A DNA stretch of 64,000 nucleotides from Arthrobacter sp. zg-Y1110 (GTDB taxonomy: Bacteria; Actinomycetota; Actinomycetes; Actinomycetales; Micrococcaceae): assembly GCF_025244865.1 (NCBI RefSeq), contig NZ_CP104272.1, positions 992,001-1,056,000 of the forward strand. Reading direction: 5' to 3'. The stretch's first letter is position 1. Each line of letters starts with the position of its first letter. The notes under the pieces were generated by a model. It was not told the origin of the DNA. It saw nothing but the letters and a program-made list of their open reading frames with translations, and did not search any database. The position numbers were made by a program, and so were the translations under genes. Positions 42,634 through 52,857 of the stretch are shown one piece after another.

Positions 42634-43499
42634 TGGGTTTCCTCGATTTCCTGGACGGTACCAAGCGTGCCGCCAAAGCCTCTGCGGCAGCCGCTGCGGA
42701 GGCACTGGCGGCAGAGATAACCGCTGCCCTTCCCGGTGGTGCGACTGTGTCGGCCGATTCCTGGAGCGTTGGCTTCACGACGTACACCGCAGCGATTACC
42801 GGCACCCGCCGGGAGCTGCCCCTCCTGGTCTCCCGGTTGAACGGTGCGGTCAACGGGCTGGGCCGCACCGACGATCTGGAGGTGCGGATCGTGGAGTCAG
42901 CTGCTCCCGATGCCCTTTTTTCATCGCTGCGGATTATCGGGCAAAACCGGGATGCGGACATGCTGGACTTCCTTGTGCGGACGCACGGGGAGTTGCTGGC
43001 AGGGTTCCCCGGGACGTCTGTGCTGGTGGACGGCTCCTACGGAGGCTTTACCGTCAGCGGGGTGGCGCGCGACGACGCCGTGCCCGCCGCCCGCCGCCTG
43101 ATCAAATGGTGGGAGCACATGCTGGCCGCGGAACTGGAGCACTGGCCGATGTCCGAGGTCGAAATGACTATCGGCGGGACAGCCGAGGAACCGGAAATCA
43201 GCTACTCCGTGGCCTTGGATGAACCGGAAGACGATGCTGCACCGGTGCCCCTCGAGGAGAAGCGGCAGGAAGCCCGGCGGGCGGTTGACGCGTGGACCCG
43301 GAGCCTTCCTGATCTGGAGGCACTGGCCAAGATCCGGGTCCGCCCCGGCTACGCCGCGCGGTTCAGCTTCACGCCCACGAAGTTCAAGCCGCGGGTGGTT
43401 GTGGAGGACCTGGAAACCGGCGACGAGGATGAGGACGAGACCGCCGAGATGGTTGCCGCAATCCGGTTCCACCATCCTGCGTCGACGGTGAAGGGCTGA
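42633..43499 (+). CDS. conserved-type hypothetical protein
   Basis: 288-residue soluble protein. It begins MGFLDFLDGTKRAAK with an Ala-rich amphipathic helix; the centre holds LIKWWEHMLAAELEHWPMSE and the end is very acidic (GDEDEDETAEM). No known domain recognised. Codon use is typical of this genome. It is translated together with the membrane protein upstream, so the two may form a complex at the membrane (inference). Confidence 0.6.
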   Translation: MGFLDFLDGTKRAAKASAAAAAEALAAEITAALPGGATVSADSWSVGFTTYTAAITGTRRELPLLVSRLNGAVNGLGRTDDLEVRIVESAAPDALFSSLRIIGQNRDADMLDFLVRTHGELLAGFPGTSVLVDGSYGGFTVSGVARDDAVPAARRLIKWWEHMLAAELEHWPMSEVEMTIGGTAEEPEISYSVALDEPEDDAAPVPLEEKRQEARRAVDAWTRSLPDLEALAKIRVRPGYAARFSFTPTKFKPRVVVEDLETGDEDEDETAEMVAAIRFHHPASTVKG

Positions 43500-43514
43500 G
43501 TCCCGGGGGCAGTG

Positions 43515-44828
43515 TCAGGGCCGGCCCATACCGCGGTAGTTCCAACCGGCGGCCCGCCATGCGGCCGGGTCGAGGACGTTGCGGCCGTCGATAATGTTTT
43601 TATCCGCAACCAGGGCGCTGACCGACCCCGGGTCAAGGGACCGGTATTCCTTCCACTCCGTCAACAGCACCACGGCATGGGCGCCCAGCAGTGCGTTCCC
43701 GGTGTCCGGTTCGTAGTTCAGTTCGGGGAAGCGGCCCTTGGCGTTCTGCAGGGCCTGGGGGTCGGCCACGGTGACGGTGGCGCCCTGGAGCTGCATCTGG
43801 GCCGCGGCGCTCAGGGCAGGGGAGTCGCGGACGTCGTCGCTCTCCGGCTTGAAGGCGGCACCCAGGATGGTCACCCGCTTGCCCAGCAGGGAGCCGCCGC
43901 AGATTTCGCGTGTCATTTCCACAACCTTGGAACGGCGGCGCATGTTGATGGCGTCCACCTCGCGCAGGAAGGTCAAGGCCTGGTCGGCACCCAGTTCCCC
44001 GGCCCGTGCCATGAACGCACGGATGTCCTTGGGCAGGCAGCCGCCGCCGAACCCGACGCCGGCGTTCAGGAAGCTCCGCCCGATGCGCTCGTCCATGCCG
44101 ATGGCGTCGGCCAGGGCCGTGACGTCCGCCCCCGACGCCTCGCAGACCTCCGCCATGGCGTTGATGAAGCTGATCTTGGTGGCCAGGAAGGAATTGGCTG
44201 CGGTCTTGACCAGTTCGGCCGTGGCGTAGTCGACCACCATGCGAGGGGTTCCGGTGGATAAAGGAATGGAATAGACCTCATCCAGTGCGGCGACGGCGGC
44301 GGCTCCGGCAGCGCCGTCGGGCACGCCGTAGACAAAGCGGTCAGGGGTTAACGTGTCCTGCACTGCGTGACCCTCGCGCAGGAATTCCGGGTTCCAGGCC
44401 AGGACCGCGTCCGGCGCGGTTTCGGCCAGCTGATCGGCCAGCCGTGCGGCGCTGCCCACCGGGACCGTGGACTTACCGGCCACAATGCTGCCCGGCAGCA
44501 GGTACGGCGCCAGCCCGGCGACGGCCGCATCCACGTACCGCATGTCCGCGGCGTACTCGCCCTTCCGTTGGGGCGTGCCCACGCAGACGAAGTGGACGTC
44601 AGCGCCGGCGGCGTCCGCCAGGTCGGTGCTGAACCTCAGGCGGCCGCTCTCCAACCCTTCCGCAAGAAGCTCGGGCAGGCGGGGTTCGAAGAACGGGGCG
44701 CGGCCGGCGGCGAGGTCTGCGATCCGGGCGGCGTCGACGTCGATCCCTACAACATCATGTCCAAGCTTGGCCATGGAAACCGCGTGTACGGCGCCCAGGT
44801 AGCCGCAGCCAATAACCGAGAGACGCAC
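43515..44828 (-). CDS. UDP-glucose/GDP-mannose dehydrogenase family protein (Ugd type)
   Basis: 437 residues. Oxidises the C6 hydroxyl of a nucleotide sugar to a carboxylate with NAD+, giving UDP-glucuronate or a related uronic acid. Visible: N-terminal Rossmann GCGYLGAVHAVSMAKLGHDV, VCVGTPQRKGEYAAD, the catalytic Cys in GFGGGCLPKDIRAF (near 262), and the C-terminal UDP-binding domain. The exact sugar is not decided by sequence; UDP-glucose is most likely. GTG start at 44828. It lies beside glycosyltransferase and GDP-fucose genes, so it probably supplies the exopolysaccharide. Confidence 0.9.
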   Translation of the reverse strand: MRLSVIGCGYLGAVHAVSMAKLGHDVVGIDVDAARIADLAAGRAPFFEPRLPELLAEGLESGRLRFSTDLADAAGADVHFVCVGTPQRKGEYAADMRYVDAAVAGLAPYLLPGSIVAGKSTVPVGSAARLADQLAETAPDAVLAWNPEFLREGHAVQDTLTPDRFVYGVPDGAAGAAAVAALDEVYSIPLSTGTPRMVVDYATAELVKTAANSFLATKISFINAMAEVCEASGADVTALADAIGMDERIGRSFLNAGVGFGGGCLPKDIRAFMARAGELGADQALTFLREVDAINMRRRSKVVEMTREICGGSLLGKRVTILGAAFKPESDDVRDSPALSAAAQMQLQGATVTVADPQALQNAKGRFPELNYEPDTGNALLGAHAVVLLTEWKEYRSLDPGSVSALVADKNIIDGRNVLDPAAWRAAGWNYRGMGRP

Positions 44829-45050
44829 TGTTACCCCATAGGTTCGATAGCGGAAGACGGCTACCAGCCTATCCCTTGAGCCGTGTGCGCACGGAACCCA
44901 GGGCTGGGAAATTACCTACTGCGCCCATTTCCGGTACTCAGATAAACACTTGTTTTTTATTCAAGGGCACCCAACCACGCATTGCTGGTTCGAGTAGTAA
45001 GTGGAATTGAATCCATCGTTTCGGTCTCGTCCGACTGCTAGTCTCCCCAT
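44829..45050. promoter_or_regulatory. AT-rich divergent promoter region
   Basis: 222 bases between the divergent dehydrogenase and glycosyltransferase genes, clearly richer in A/T than the surroundings (for example around 44940-44965 with TTGTTTTTTATTCAAG). A -10-like TAGTCT at 45039-45044 lies seven bases before GTG 45051, which would give a leaderless message. No gene. Confidence 0.45.
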
Positions 45051-46307
45051 GTGATTCCAAATAACCCAAAAATACTAATTGCGGGCTTGAATTACAGCCC
45101 CGAGCCATCCGGCAACGCTCCATATATCTCTGGGTTGGCTACCGGACTTTCCGATAAGGGTTACCAAGTAAGCGTACTTACGGGCTTCCCGCATTACCCG
45201 GAGTGGCGGAGGCGCCCGGGATACAAGGGATGGAGCATTTCTGAAGCAATCGGCGGCGTATCCGTTCGCCGGCTAAACCATCTCGTACCTGCCAGGCCTC
45301 GGAGCTTCGCAAGGCTCTGTATGGAGGTTTCTTTTGGCCTTCGACTGGCCTTCGCACGCTGGGGTCAGCAAAGCGCGGTCATCCTCGTTAGCCCAGCCCT
45401 TTTCGCCACGGGGATCGCTCTGCTCCGCGCACGTATGGCCCCGGCAAAGCCTCCCGTCCTCATCTGGGTGCACGATCTCTACAGCCTGGGCATTACGGAG
45501 ACCGGAACCTCCGGTTCCGCGGTCAGCCGGGTTATGAAATTGGTTGAATCGAAAATACTGCGGTCAGCAGACCGTGTTGTGGTCGTTCATGAGCGCTTCC
45601 GCAATTACGTGACCGGGCAACTCGGAGTGGATCCGCACCGAGTGGAAGTCGTCCGTAACTGGACACACCTCAAGCCGTTTAACCTTGAGGACCGGGCTGC
45701 GTCCCGTGCCTCGTTCGGATGGTTGCCGGACGACGTGGTTGTCCTTCATGCAGGGAATATGGGCGCCAAACAGGGGCTGGAGAACGTGGTGGAGGCTGCC
45801 CGCGTTGCCTCTCGCGAGGGTAGTGCCGTCCGTTTCGTATTGGTCGGCGACGGCAACCAGCGGAGCCGGCTTGAACAACTCGCACAGGGCGTTGACCAGA
45901 TCGAATTTGTGGATTCACTTCCCGGTACTCGATTCCAGGAAGCTCTCGCCGCCGCGGACATCCTCCTGGTCAATGAACTGCCGGACGTTAGGGAGATGTC
46001 CGTGCCCAGCAAGTTGACCTCATATTTCAGCTCCGGTGTTCCCATACTGGCCGCTACCGACAAGGACAGCGTCACGGCCGAGGAGATCGCTACCGTGCAA
46101 GCCGGTATGCGAGTGGCTGCAGGGAGCCCGGTTGATCTTGTACGCGGCGCAGAGGCAATGGCGGCGGACAAGGAACAAGGGCGCCGTTTTGCTGAAAACG
46201 GCCGCCGTTTTATGGAAACGACATTGTCGGCGGAGCACGCAGTCGCTAAGTATGGTTCGTATCTCATGCATCTCACTGACCACCATCAGAAGGAACGCAT
46301 TAAGTAA
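45051..46307 (+). CDS. WbuB-like GT4 glycosyltransferase
   Basis: 418 residues. The N-terminus has the WbuB-type opening [20 protein letters not shown] and [17 protein letters not shown]. The C-terminal sugar-nucleotide domain has [20 protein letters not shown] and [19 protein letters not shown]. Often moves L-FucNAc or related sugars to a lipid-linked acceptor. Base use, especially in the first third, is more AT-rich than in neighbouring genes, pointing to import. GTG 45051 lacks a Shine-Dalgarno and may be leaderless. gmd follows after 13 bases. Confidence 0.87.
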   Translation: MIPNNPKILIAGLNYSPEPSGNAPYISGLATGLSDKGYQVSVLTGFPHYPEWRRRPGYKGWSISEAIGGVSVRRLNHLVPARPRSFARLCMEVSFGLRLAFARWGQQSAVILVSPALFATGIALLRARMAPAKPPVLIWVHDLYSLGITETGTSGSAVSRVMKLVESKILRSADRVVVVHERFRNYVTGQLGVDPHRVEVVRNWTHLKPFNLEDRAASRASFGWLPDDVVVLHAGNMGAKQGLENVVEAARVASREGSAVRFVLVGDGNQRSRLEQLAQGVDQIEFVDSLPGTRFQEALAAADILLVNELPDVREMSVPSKLTSYFSSGVPILAATDKDSVTAEEIATVQAGMRVAAGSPVDLVRGAEAMAADKEQGRRFAENGRRFMETTLSAEHAVAKYGSYLMHLTDHHQKERIK

Positions 46308-46320
46308 TCGGGGGATTATC

Positions 46321-47349
46321 TTGTCTAAGCGCGCACTCATTACAGGAATAACCGGGCAGGACGGCTCTTACCTTGCGGAGCTTCTGCTAAGGAAGGGTTA
46401 TGAGGTGCACGGGCTTATCCGCCGCGCCTCGACTTTCAATACCTCCCGGGTGGACCACCTTTACGTGGATCCACACGACCCCGAGGCAAAGCTTTTCCTG
46501 CACTACGGGGACCTCAGTGACGGGTCGCGTCTGGCGACGCTGCTCGCAGGCCTGCGGCCGGACGAGGTCTACAACCTTGCCGCCCAGTCCCATGTCCGTG
46601 TGTCCTTCGACGAGCCGGAACATACGGCAGACACCACGGGCATGGGTTCGGTTCGGCTCCTCGAAGCCGTGCGCCTCACGGGAATTGACACCAGGTATTA
46701 CCAGGCATCGTCATCTGAGATGTTCGGCGCTACTCCACCGCCGCAGAACGAGGACACTCCGTTTTATCCACGGTCGCCGTACGGCGCCGCTAAGGTTTAC
46801 AGCTACTGGATCACTAAGAACTACCGCGAGGCCTATGGCATGTACGCGGTCAACGGAGTTCTTTTCAACCACGAATCCCCCCGCCGCGGCGAAACGTTTG
46901 TCACCCGTAAAATTTCCCGCGCCGTAGCCGCCATCAAGGCCGGGAAGCAGCAGTACCTGTACATGGGTAATCTGGACGCCATCCGTGACTGGGGCTACGC
47001 CGCGGAATACGTGGAGGGAATGTGGCGCATGCTGCAGGCCGACGAGCCCGAGGATTATGTGCTGGCCACCGGTGGAAACTACACCGTAAGGGACTTCCTC
47101 ACCATCGCCTTCGAACACGCAGGGCTCGATTGGGAAGAACACGTGAAGTTCGACGAACGGTACCTTCGGCCCACGGAGGTTGACGCCCTCGTTGGTGATG
47201 CCTCCAAAGCACAGGAGAAGCTCGGGTGGAAAGCCACGGTACATACCCCCGATCTCGCCCGCATCATGGTGGATGCTGACACCGAAATGCTCAAGCACTC
47301 CGGCCGTAATTGGGTCGATACCGTGAACCTCGAGTCTTGGAATGACTGA
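46321..47349 (+). CDS. gmd: GDP-mannose 4,6-dehydratase
   Basis: 342 residues, extended short-chain dehydrogenase. Converts GDP-D-mannose to GDP-4-keto-6-deoxymannose. NAD(P)-binding [14 protein letters not shown] near residues 8-21, [15 protein letters not shown], the catalytic SSSEMFG and Y-x3-K in [12 protein letters not shown], and [16 protein letters not shown] are all standard Gmd motifs. Start TTG 46321 follows GGGGGAT; the open frame upstream overlaps the glycosyltransferase. It overlaps fcl by eight bases, so GDP-L-fucose (or a related deoxy sugar) is likely made here. Confidence 0.95.
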   Translation: MSKRALITGITGQDGSYLAELLLRKGYEVHGLIRRASTFNTSRVDHLYVDPHDPEAKLFLHYGDLSDGSRLATLLAGLRPDEVYNLAAQSHVRVSFDEPEHTADTTGMGSVRLLEAVRLTGIDTRYYQASSSEMFGATPPPQNEDTPFYPRSPYGAAKVYSYWITKNYREAYGMYAVNGVLFNHESPRRGETFVTRKISRAVAAIKAGKQQYLYMGNLDAIRDWGYAAEYVEGMWRMLQADEPEDYVLATGGNYTVRDFLTIAFEHAGLDWEEHVKFDERYLRPTEVDALVGDASKAQEKLGWKATVHTPDLARIMVDADTEMLKHSGRNWVDTVNLESWND

Positions 47350-48340
47350 CATGACGCAGCACTCAATCGCAGATAACACGGGCTTCGAACCCGGCCGCCT
47401 CGACCGCGACGCTCCCTTTTACGTCGCTGGACACCGGGGACTCGTAGGCTCGGCCATTTGGCGCAACCTCGAATCCGTTGGTTTCTCGAATCTTCAGGGT
47501 CGGACCTCCAGCGAACTGGATCTGTTGGACCGCCCGGCCGTCTTTGAATACTTTGCGGAGACCTCGCCCCGCTACGTGGTCCTGGCGGCAGCGAAGGTGG
47601 GAGGTATCCTCGCCAACAATACGTACCCGGTGGACTTCCTGACCGAGAACCTGCAGATCCAGATCAATGTGCTGGACGCCGCACGCGAACAGGGCGTGGA
47701 ACGTCTTCTTTTCCTGGGATCGTCCTGCATCTACCCCAAGTTTGCCGAGCAGCCCATTCGCGAGGATTCGCTTCTGACCGGGCACCTCGAACCCACCAAC
47801 GACGCATATGCGATCGCGAAGATCGCCGGAATCATGCACATCCAGGCCGTCCGCCGCCAAGACGGGCTGCCCTGGATTTCAGCGATGCCCACCAGCCTTT
47901 ACGGTCCGGGGGATAATTTTTCCCCGGAAGGATCCCACGTCCTTCCGGCTCTCATCCGCCGCTATGACGAGGCGGCGCAACAGGGATTGAGCACCGTGAC
48001 CAACTGGGGCACCGGTTCGCCCCGGCGTGAATTCCTGCATGTCGATGACATGGCAGCTGCCTGCCTGCACCTCTTGGAGAATTATGACGGACCGCAGCAG
48101 GTGAACGTAGGAACGGGGTCAGACATCACGATCAAGGAACTCGCCGAACTTGTCGCGGAGGCCGTGGGCTACAACGGGTCCGTGGAGTGGGATACCTCGC
48201 AACCCGACGGTACCCCGCAAAAGCTACTCGACGTCTCCAAACTGACCGCCACCGGCTGGACCGCACGGATCCCCTTCGAGGACGGCATTCGGGACACAGT
48301 GTCCTGGTACCGGAACCATTTGGCCACACTGCGCAGCTAG
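47342..48340 (+). CDS. fcl: GDP-L-fucose synthase
   Basis: 332 residues. Epimerase/reductase that finishes GDP-L-fucose. Seen: [17 protein letters not shown], the invariant [18 protein letters not shown]-x3-K in YAIAKIAG and [14 protein letters not shown] 47342 (a second ATG at 47351 is possible) lies in the end of gmd. No mannose-activating genes (manB/manC) occur in this window, so GDP-mannose must come from elsewhere. The stop overlaps the convergent kinase gene by four bases. Confidence 0.95.
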   Translation: MTDMTQHSIADNTGFEPGRLDRDAPFYVAGHRGLVGSAIWRNLESVGFSNLQGRTSSELDLLDRPAVFEYFAETSPRYVVLAAAKVGGILANNTYPVDFLTENLQIQINVLDAAREQGVERLLFLGSSCIYPKFAEQPIREDSLLTGHLEPTNDAYAIAKIAGIMHIQAVRRQDGLPWISAMPTSLYGPGDNFSPEGSHVLPALIRRYDEAAQQGLSTVTNWGTGSPRREFLHVDDMAAACLHLLENYDGPQQVNVGTGSDITIKELAELVAEAVGYNGSVEWDTSQPDGTPQKLLDVSKLTATGWTARIPFEDGIRDTVSWYRNHLATLRS

Positions 48341-50007
48341 CTGGATCCGGGCAGCTCCACCCGGAACGTGCTCCCCGCACCAAGCTCCGAGCTGAACGAA
48401 ATCCGCCCGCCGTGGGCTTCCACTATCGACTTGGTGATGACCAGGCCCAGGCCCACGCCCGGGATGGCCGCCTTCTTCACCTGGCCGGTGCGGAAGAACT
48501 TGGTGAACACGTCCCGCTGGTCGGCCTCACTCATGCCGATGCCGGTGTCCTCCACCTCCAACACCAGATTCCCGTCCTCCATCCGGGAACGGACGGTGAC
48601 TTTGCCGCCGTCGGGGGAGTATTTGATGGCGTTGGAGAGCAGGTTGTCGAGGACCTGGGAGATCCGGCCCGGGTCCACCAACGCACGCAGCTCCGCTTCG
48701 CAGTCACAACCCAGGTCCACGCCGATGGCGGTGGCTCGGGGCCGGGCGGAGTCCAAGGCTACACGCACCAGTTCGGCGACATCGGTTTCGGAGCGCTGCA
48801 GGTGCATGGTTCCGGAGGCGGTGGTCAGCAGGTCCGCCACCAGCAGCAGCAGCCGCTCGGCGTTGCGCTGGGCCACCTGCAGGGCGTTCACGAGGTGCCC
48901 TGGAAGCCCGGAGGTCTCTTCATCATCGACGACGAGGTCGAGGTAGCCGATGATCGAGGTCAGCGGGGTCCGCAGCTCGTGGGAGACACTGGAGACAAAA
49001 TCCTCCCGGGCATTGAGTGCATTGACCATTTCTGTGACATCGCTGTACGCCAGTACAGAGCCGGCGAATTCTCCCTGTTCGTGCATGGCGCGGGCGCAGA
49101 CGGCGAGGGCACGCTGCCGCTCCCCGGTTCCAACCCAGACAATGACGTCCGAAAAAGATTCCTCGCGCATGGCCCGCTGCGAGGGTCTTTGTGCCAGGGG
49201 TACCGGTGTGAGCTGGTCCAGACCGTAAATCCGGGCGTCGCTGCCCGTGTCTGCTCCGTCGGTAAGGCCAGCCAACGCATGGTTGATCCGCTGGCGGCTG
49301 TTCATCAGGATGGTCCGACCCTCAGCATCTACCGCCATCACGCCCACATCGACCGTTTCCAGCACGGCGTCCAGCAACTGCGAGCGTCGGCGGGTCTCCT
49401 GCAGGCTGGCCTGCAGTTCGGTTTCAATCGCCACAAGCCGCTTCTGCTGGGACGTGGTATCCGATTCCATCGTCGAGATCACCACGCCCATGGCAAACAT
49501 GACGAACGGGATAAGGAGGGGGGCCACCAGATCCTCCCGGGCGGGGAAACCGCCCGCCTGCATGAACAGCGGTGCCCACAGCAGCAACGTGGTGCAGAGA
49601 TAGCTGAGTATCCATGCCCTTCGCGGCGCAGCGCCGGACCAAGACATCCAGAAAACGGGGAAGACCGCCAGGAAACTAAGCCCGATCACTGAGTTGCGGC
49701 CCTCGTAATAGAGGCCGCCCACAACAGCAAAGTCCAGTACGGGGATGCACCAATAAGCCAACGGTGGATACCGTTCCCACGGGACGGCCACGCATGCCAA
49801 TGTCAGGGCGGCAAGGAGTACCAGCGCAAATTGGAAACTGTCGCTGCGCAATAGATCCGGGGACACGACAGCGGTAATCACGACCGCTATGGCAACCGAT
49901 ATCAGCATCGGCTGCTGGCTCACCAGCAGCCGGCGCCGAAGACTCAATTCATTAAACTGCGATTTGATACCAGGAAGCGTGGCCACTCGGTCTTTGAGAC
50001 TGGACAT
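48337..50007 (-). CDS. sensor histidine kinase with 5-6 TM helices and PAS-like domain (paralog A)
   Basis: 556 residues. A hydrophobic N-terminus with about six membrane helices (to about 195; includes FPVFWMSWS), a coiled coil (about 200-225), a PAS-like region (about 226-325), HisKA with SVSHELRTPLTSIIGYL (His near 342) and an HATPase domain with NLLSNAIKYSPDGG, DTGIGMS and GVGLGLVITK. Short external loops suggest sensing within the membrane. Close paralog of the kinase at 51059. Divergent from the response regulator at 50128, its likely partner. Confidence 0.92.
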   Translation of the reverse strand: MSSLKDRVATLPGIKSQFNELSLRRRLLVSQQPMLISVAIAVVITAVVSPDLLRSDSFQFALVLLAALTLACVAVPWERYPPLAYWCIPVLDFAVVGGLYYEGRNSVIGLSFLAVFPVFWMSWSGAAPRRAWILSYLCTTLLLWAPLFMQAGGFPAREDLVAPLLIPFVMFAMGVVISTMESDTTSQQKRLVAIETELQASLQETRRRSQLLDAVLETVDVGVMAVDAEGRTILMNSRQRINHALAGLTDGADTGSDARIYGLDQLTPVPLAQRPSQRAMREESFSDVIVWVGTGERQRALAVCARAMHEQGEFAGSVLAYSDVTEMVNALNAREDFVSSVSHELRTPLTSIIGYLDLVVDDEETSGLPGHLVNALQVAQRNAERLLLLVADLLTTASGTMHLQRSETDVAELVRVALDSARPRATAIGVDLGCDCEAELRALVDPGRISQVLDNLLSNAIKYSPDGGKVTVRSRMEDGNLVLEVEDTGIGMSEADQRDVFTKFFRTGQVKKAAIPGVGLGLVITKSIVEAHGGRISFSSELGAGSTFRVELPGSS

Positions 50008-50127
50008 GAAAAAAGGGAACCCCCGGATTCCTGTAGTGGTAGCTCAGAGTATAGGGGTGCTCCTGTAGGATACCGAGCAAGGGGAGCGGGGATTCAGAAG
50101 GTCTCGCAGGACAGGAAAAAATAAAAC

Positions 50128-50940
50128 ATGGAAATTCAACGCGTAGCCGTCATCATCGAGGACGATGCAGATATCCGCGATCTTCTTAACGCAGTTCTGC
50201 AGCAATCAGGTTTCAACGTCTTTACTGCCCCGAACGGCTCCGAAGGTGTTGAAGCAGTGCGGCTGCATAATCCCACCGTGGTCACATTGGACCTGGGCCT
50301 TCCGGACATTGACGGGTTTGAGGTGATCCGGCAGCTGCGGCAGTTCAGCGATGCCTACATCGTGATGCTCACCGCCCGCGCCGAGGAGCTTGACACCCTT
50401 ATGGGGCTGGAAGCCGGCGCGGATGACTACATCACCAAGCCCTTCCGGCCCCGGGAACTGCGGGCCCGGATTTCAGCCATGCTCCGCCGCCCCCGCGGAG
50501 AGTCTGCAGGCGAAGCCGAGACGCCCGTTTCCGCTGATGCCCTTTCATCCCTCGGCGGAAGCCAGGGAACCACCCCCGCAGCGGTGCAGGTTCCGGCTCC
50601 CGCAGCCGCCCCGGGGACGCTTGCCCACAACGGCCTGACCCTGAACCCGGGGACGCGCACCACCGAAATCAACGGCAAGGGCGTAGAGCTGACCCGTACC
50701 GAGTTCGACCTGCTGCAGGCGCTCCTTGAGGGTGGCCGCCTGGTGCGGACTAAAACGGACCTGGTCCGGCGGCTGCGCGGCGAGGAGTATGACACCGGAT
50801 CCTTCATCAGTGACGCCGATGAGCGGACCGTGGAAGTGCACGTCGGCAACCTGCGCCGCAAACTCGGGGACGATTCTAAGGCGCCGCGCTGGCTCGAAAC
50901 CGTACGCGGCGTCGGCTACCGGCTGGCTCCGCAGGCCTGA
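50128..50940 (+). CDS. OmpR/PhoB-type response regulator with long linker
   Basis: 270 residues. Receiver domain (about 5-120) with acidic pair Glu11/Asp12, phospho-acceptor Asp55 in TLDLGLPDIDG and Lys in ITKPFRP. The winged-helix output domain (about 170-268) shows LTRTEFDLLQALLEGGRLV and VEVHVGNLRRKLG. Between them is an unusual Ala/Pro/Ser-rich linker of about 45 residues. ATG 50128 is preceded by AGGACAGGAA. It is flanked by two paralogous kinases, both on the opposite strand, so either or both may phosphorylate it. Confidence 0.93.
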   Translation: MEIQRVAVIIEDDADIRDLLNAVLQQSGFNVFTAPNGSEGVEAVRLHNPTVVTLDLGLPDIDGFEVIRQLRQFSDAYIVMLTARAEELDTLMGLEAGADDYITKPFRPRELRARISAMLRRPRGESAGEAETPVSADALSSLGGSQGTTPAAVQVPAPAAAPGTLAHNGLTLNPGTRTTEINGKGVELTRTEFDLLQALLEGGRLVRTKTDLVRRLRGEEYDTGSFISDADERTVEVHVGNLRRKLGDDSKAPRWLETVRGVGYRLAPQA

Positions 50941-51058
50941 CCCGCCTGACCCGCCTGGCTCCGGCCGTGGAGCCTCCGGCCTTCGAGCCCCCGGCCCTCG
51001 ATCCCGGCCCTCGATCCCCCCACCGGCTCCCTTGCCGGCGTGAGTACCGGCTGCGCTG

Positions 51059-52747
51059 CTAAGTGAGCGCCGGCACGCCGGCAGGGAGTTCGACGGTAAA
51101 GCTGGTGCCGCGGCCCAGCGTGCTCTCCACCCGGATGCTGCCCCCGTGCGCCTCGGCGATGTCCTTGCTGATGGCCATGCCGAGCCCGACGCCGGGGATA
51201 CCCGCCTGCCGAACCGTGCCGGTTCGGAAGAACTTCTCGAAGACATCATCCACGTCGTCCGCGGACATACCCATGCCCGTATCGGATACACGGAACACAG
51301 CACGGTCCCCTTCGCGCCACGCGCTGACCGTGACCGTGCCGCCGTCGGGGGAGTATTTGACGGCGTTGGACAGCAGATTGTCCAGTACCTGCGCGATACG
51401 GTGCGGATCCGCGAACATCGGCAGCTCTGCCGGGGCATCGTTGACCAGATCGACGCCGGCCTCCCGCGCCCTGGTCTCCGCCGTGCGGAGGCTGTTGCGG
51501 ATGATCTCCGCCAGGCACATGGGCCGGGATTCCAGCTGAACGGTCCCCGAGGCCGCGGTGAGCAGATCCGACACCAGGCGAAGCAGCCGCTCGCTGTTGC
51601 GCAGGGCCACCCGCATTGATCCGGGAATGGTGCCCTGCAGCCCGGTCTCTTCTGCCTCGTCCAGGGCCAGGTCCAGGTAGCCCATGATCGACGTCAGCGG
51701 GGTGCGCAGTTCGTGCGAGACGCTGGCCACGAAGTCGTCCTTCGCGGCCAACGCACCAACCATGGCCGTGACGTCGGAGAAAACGATCACCGCACCGTTG
51801 AAGCCGCCGGCGTCATTGCGGAGCACGGCCCCCGAGACGTTCATGGCCATCTGGCTGCCGGGCGGGCCCAGCCACAGCTGTAGGTCGTTGAAGTCCGAGC
51901 CGCGCAGGGCACGGGCAACGGGACGCTGTTCGAAGGGCACGGGAGTAGTGCGGTCAACTGTGTAGAGGAACAGGTCGCGTTCATGCGGATGTGCCGTGTC
52001 CGGCGGCAGCGCCCGTTCCTGCAGCATCCGCTGGCGGCGGTTCATATGCCGCGGCACGCCGTCCTCGTCCACCAGGAGGACACCGACATTGATGGCGTTC
52101 AGCACCCCGTCGAGCTGCTGGGATTGCCGTTTGCTCTCCGCCAGCGCGGCCTCGAGCAGCCGGTCCTTATTCTCCAGCGTCTCGCGCTGGGAACGGATGT
52201 CTTCGCGCAGCACGGACACGGTGATCGCGACACCCAGGCTGACCAGCGGAACGAGCAGGGGAGCGGAGAGATCCGCGCCGCTGACCGGACCGGACGCGTC
52301 CAGGATGAAGGGGTGCCATACGGACAGCAGGGGGCAGAGGAAGCTCAGGTACCGGGCGGCCGGCGGGGAGACTCGGGACCAGGACATCCAGAACACGGGG
52401 AAAACGTGGAGGAGGCTCAGCCCGGTAAGGATGCCGGCGCTGCCATGCTGCAGCTGGGCGATGGCCACGAAGTCGAGCAGCGGGATGATCCAGTAGGACG
52501 GATACCAGAGCCGGTTCCAGGGGAGGGCGATGCACACGGCGGTGACAACGGCGAGCGTGACCAGGCCGGCCACGAATTCCCGGCGGTGGAAGACCTCAGG
52601 CAGCTGCGAGGCGGCAATGGCGCAGATCAGGGCCACAACGACCACCAGCGGTGCCTGGCTCACGGCGGTCCGGTACCGCAGCGGCAGTTCGTGGAACTGG
52701 GAGGAAATGCCGAAAAACTTCAGCGTCGACTGCGACAACCGCGACAT
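51059..52747 (-). CDS. sensor histidine kinase (paralog B)
   Basis: 562 residues with the same plan as the kinase at 48337: about six membrane helices (the shared FPVFWMSWS motif), a coiled coil, a PAS-like segment, HisKA SVSHELRTPLTSIMGYL and HATPase motifs NLLSNAVKYSPDGG, DTGMGMS and GVGLGMAISK. ATG 52747 follows GAGGGGG; a TTG at 52771 is less likely. The two kinases flank the single regulator, suggesting duplication and split sensing. Short tandem repeats lie between the regulator gene and this one (50941-51058). Confidence 0.92.
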   Translation of the reverse strand: MSRLSQSTLKFFGISSQFHELPLRYRTAVSQAPLVVVVALICAIAASQLPEVFHRREFVAGLVTLAVVTAVCIALPWNRLWYPSYWIIPLLDFVAIAQLQHGSAGILTGLSLLHVFPVFWMSWSRVSPPAARYLSFLCPLLSVWHPFILDASGPVSGADLSAPLLVPLVSLGVAITVSVLREDIRSQRETLENKDRLLEAALAESKRQSQQLDGVLNAINVGVLLVDEDGVPRHMNRRQRMLQERALPPDTAHPHERDLFLYTVDRTTPVPFEQRPVARALRGSDFNDLQLWLGPPGSQMAMNVSGAVLRNDAGGFNGAVIVFSDVTAMVGALAAKDDFVASVSHELRTPLTSIMGYLDLALDEAEETGLQGTIPGSMRVALRNSERLLRLVSDLLTAASGTVQLESRPMCLAEIIRNSLRTAETRAREAGVDLVNDAPAELPMFADPHRIAQVLDNLLSNAVKYSPDGGTVTVSAWREGDRAVFRVSDTGMGMSADDVDDVFEKFFRTGTVRQAGIPGVGLGMAISKDIAEAHGGSIRVESTLGRGTSFTVELPAGVPALT

Positions 52748-52857
52748 GCATGACCCCCTCGTAAAACACAACAGGGTCTAACGATACCGGTGGTAAGTCG
52801 CAGGCGTGACCGCGCTCACTTCCGCGGCACGGCGGCCGGGATGGGTAGGAGCGGCAC

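Noticed and set aside
50941..51058. Short tandem repeats (CCTGACCCG and CCGGCCCTCGAT units) as a regulatory element
   Set aside because: Only two imperfect copies each between convergent gene ends; likely simple GC-rich repetition.
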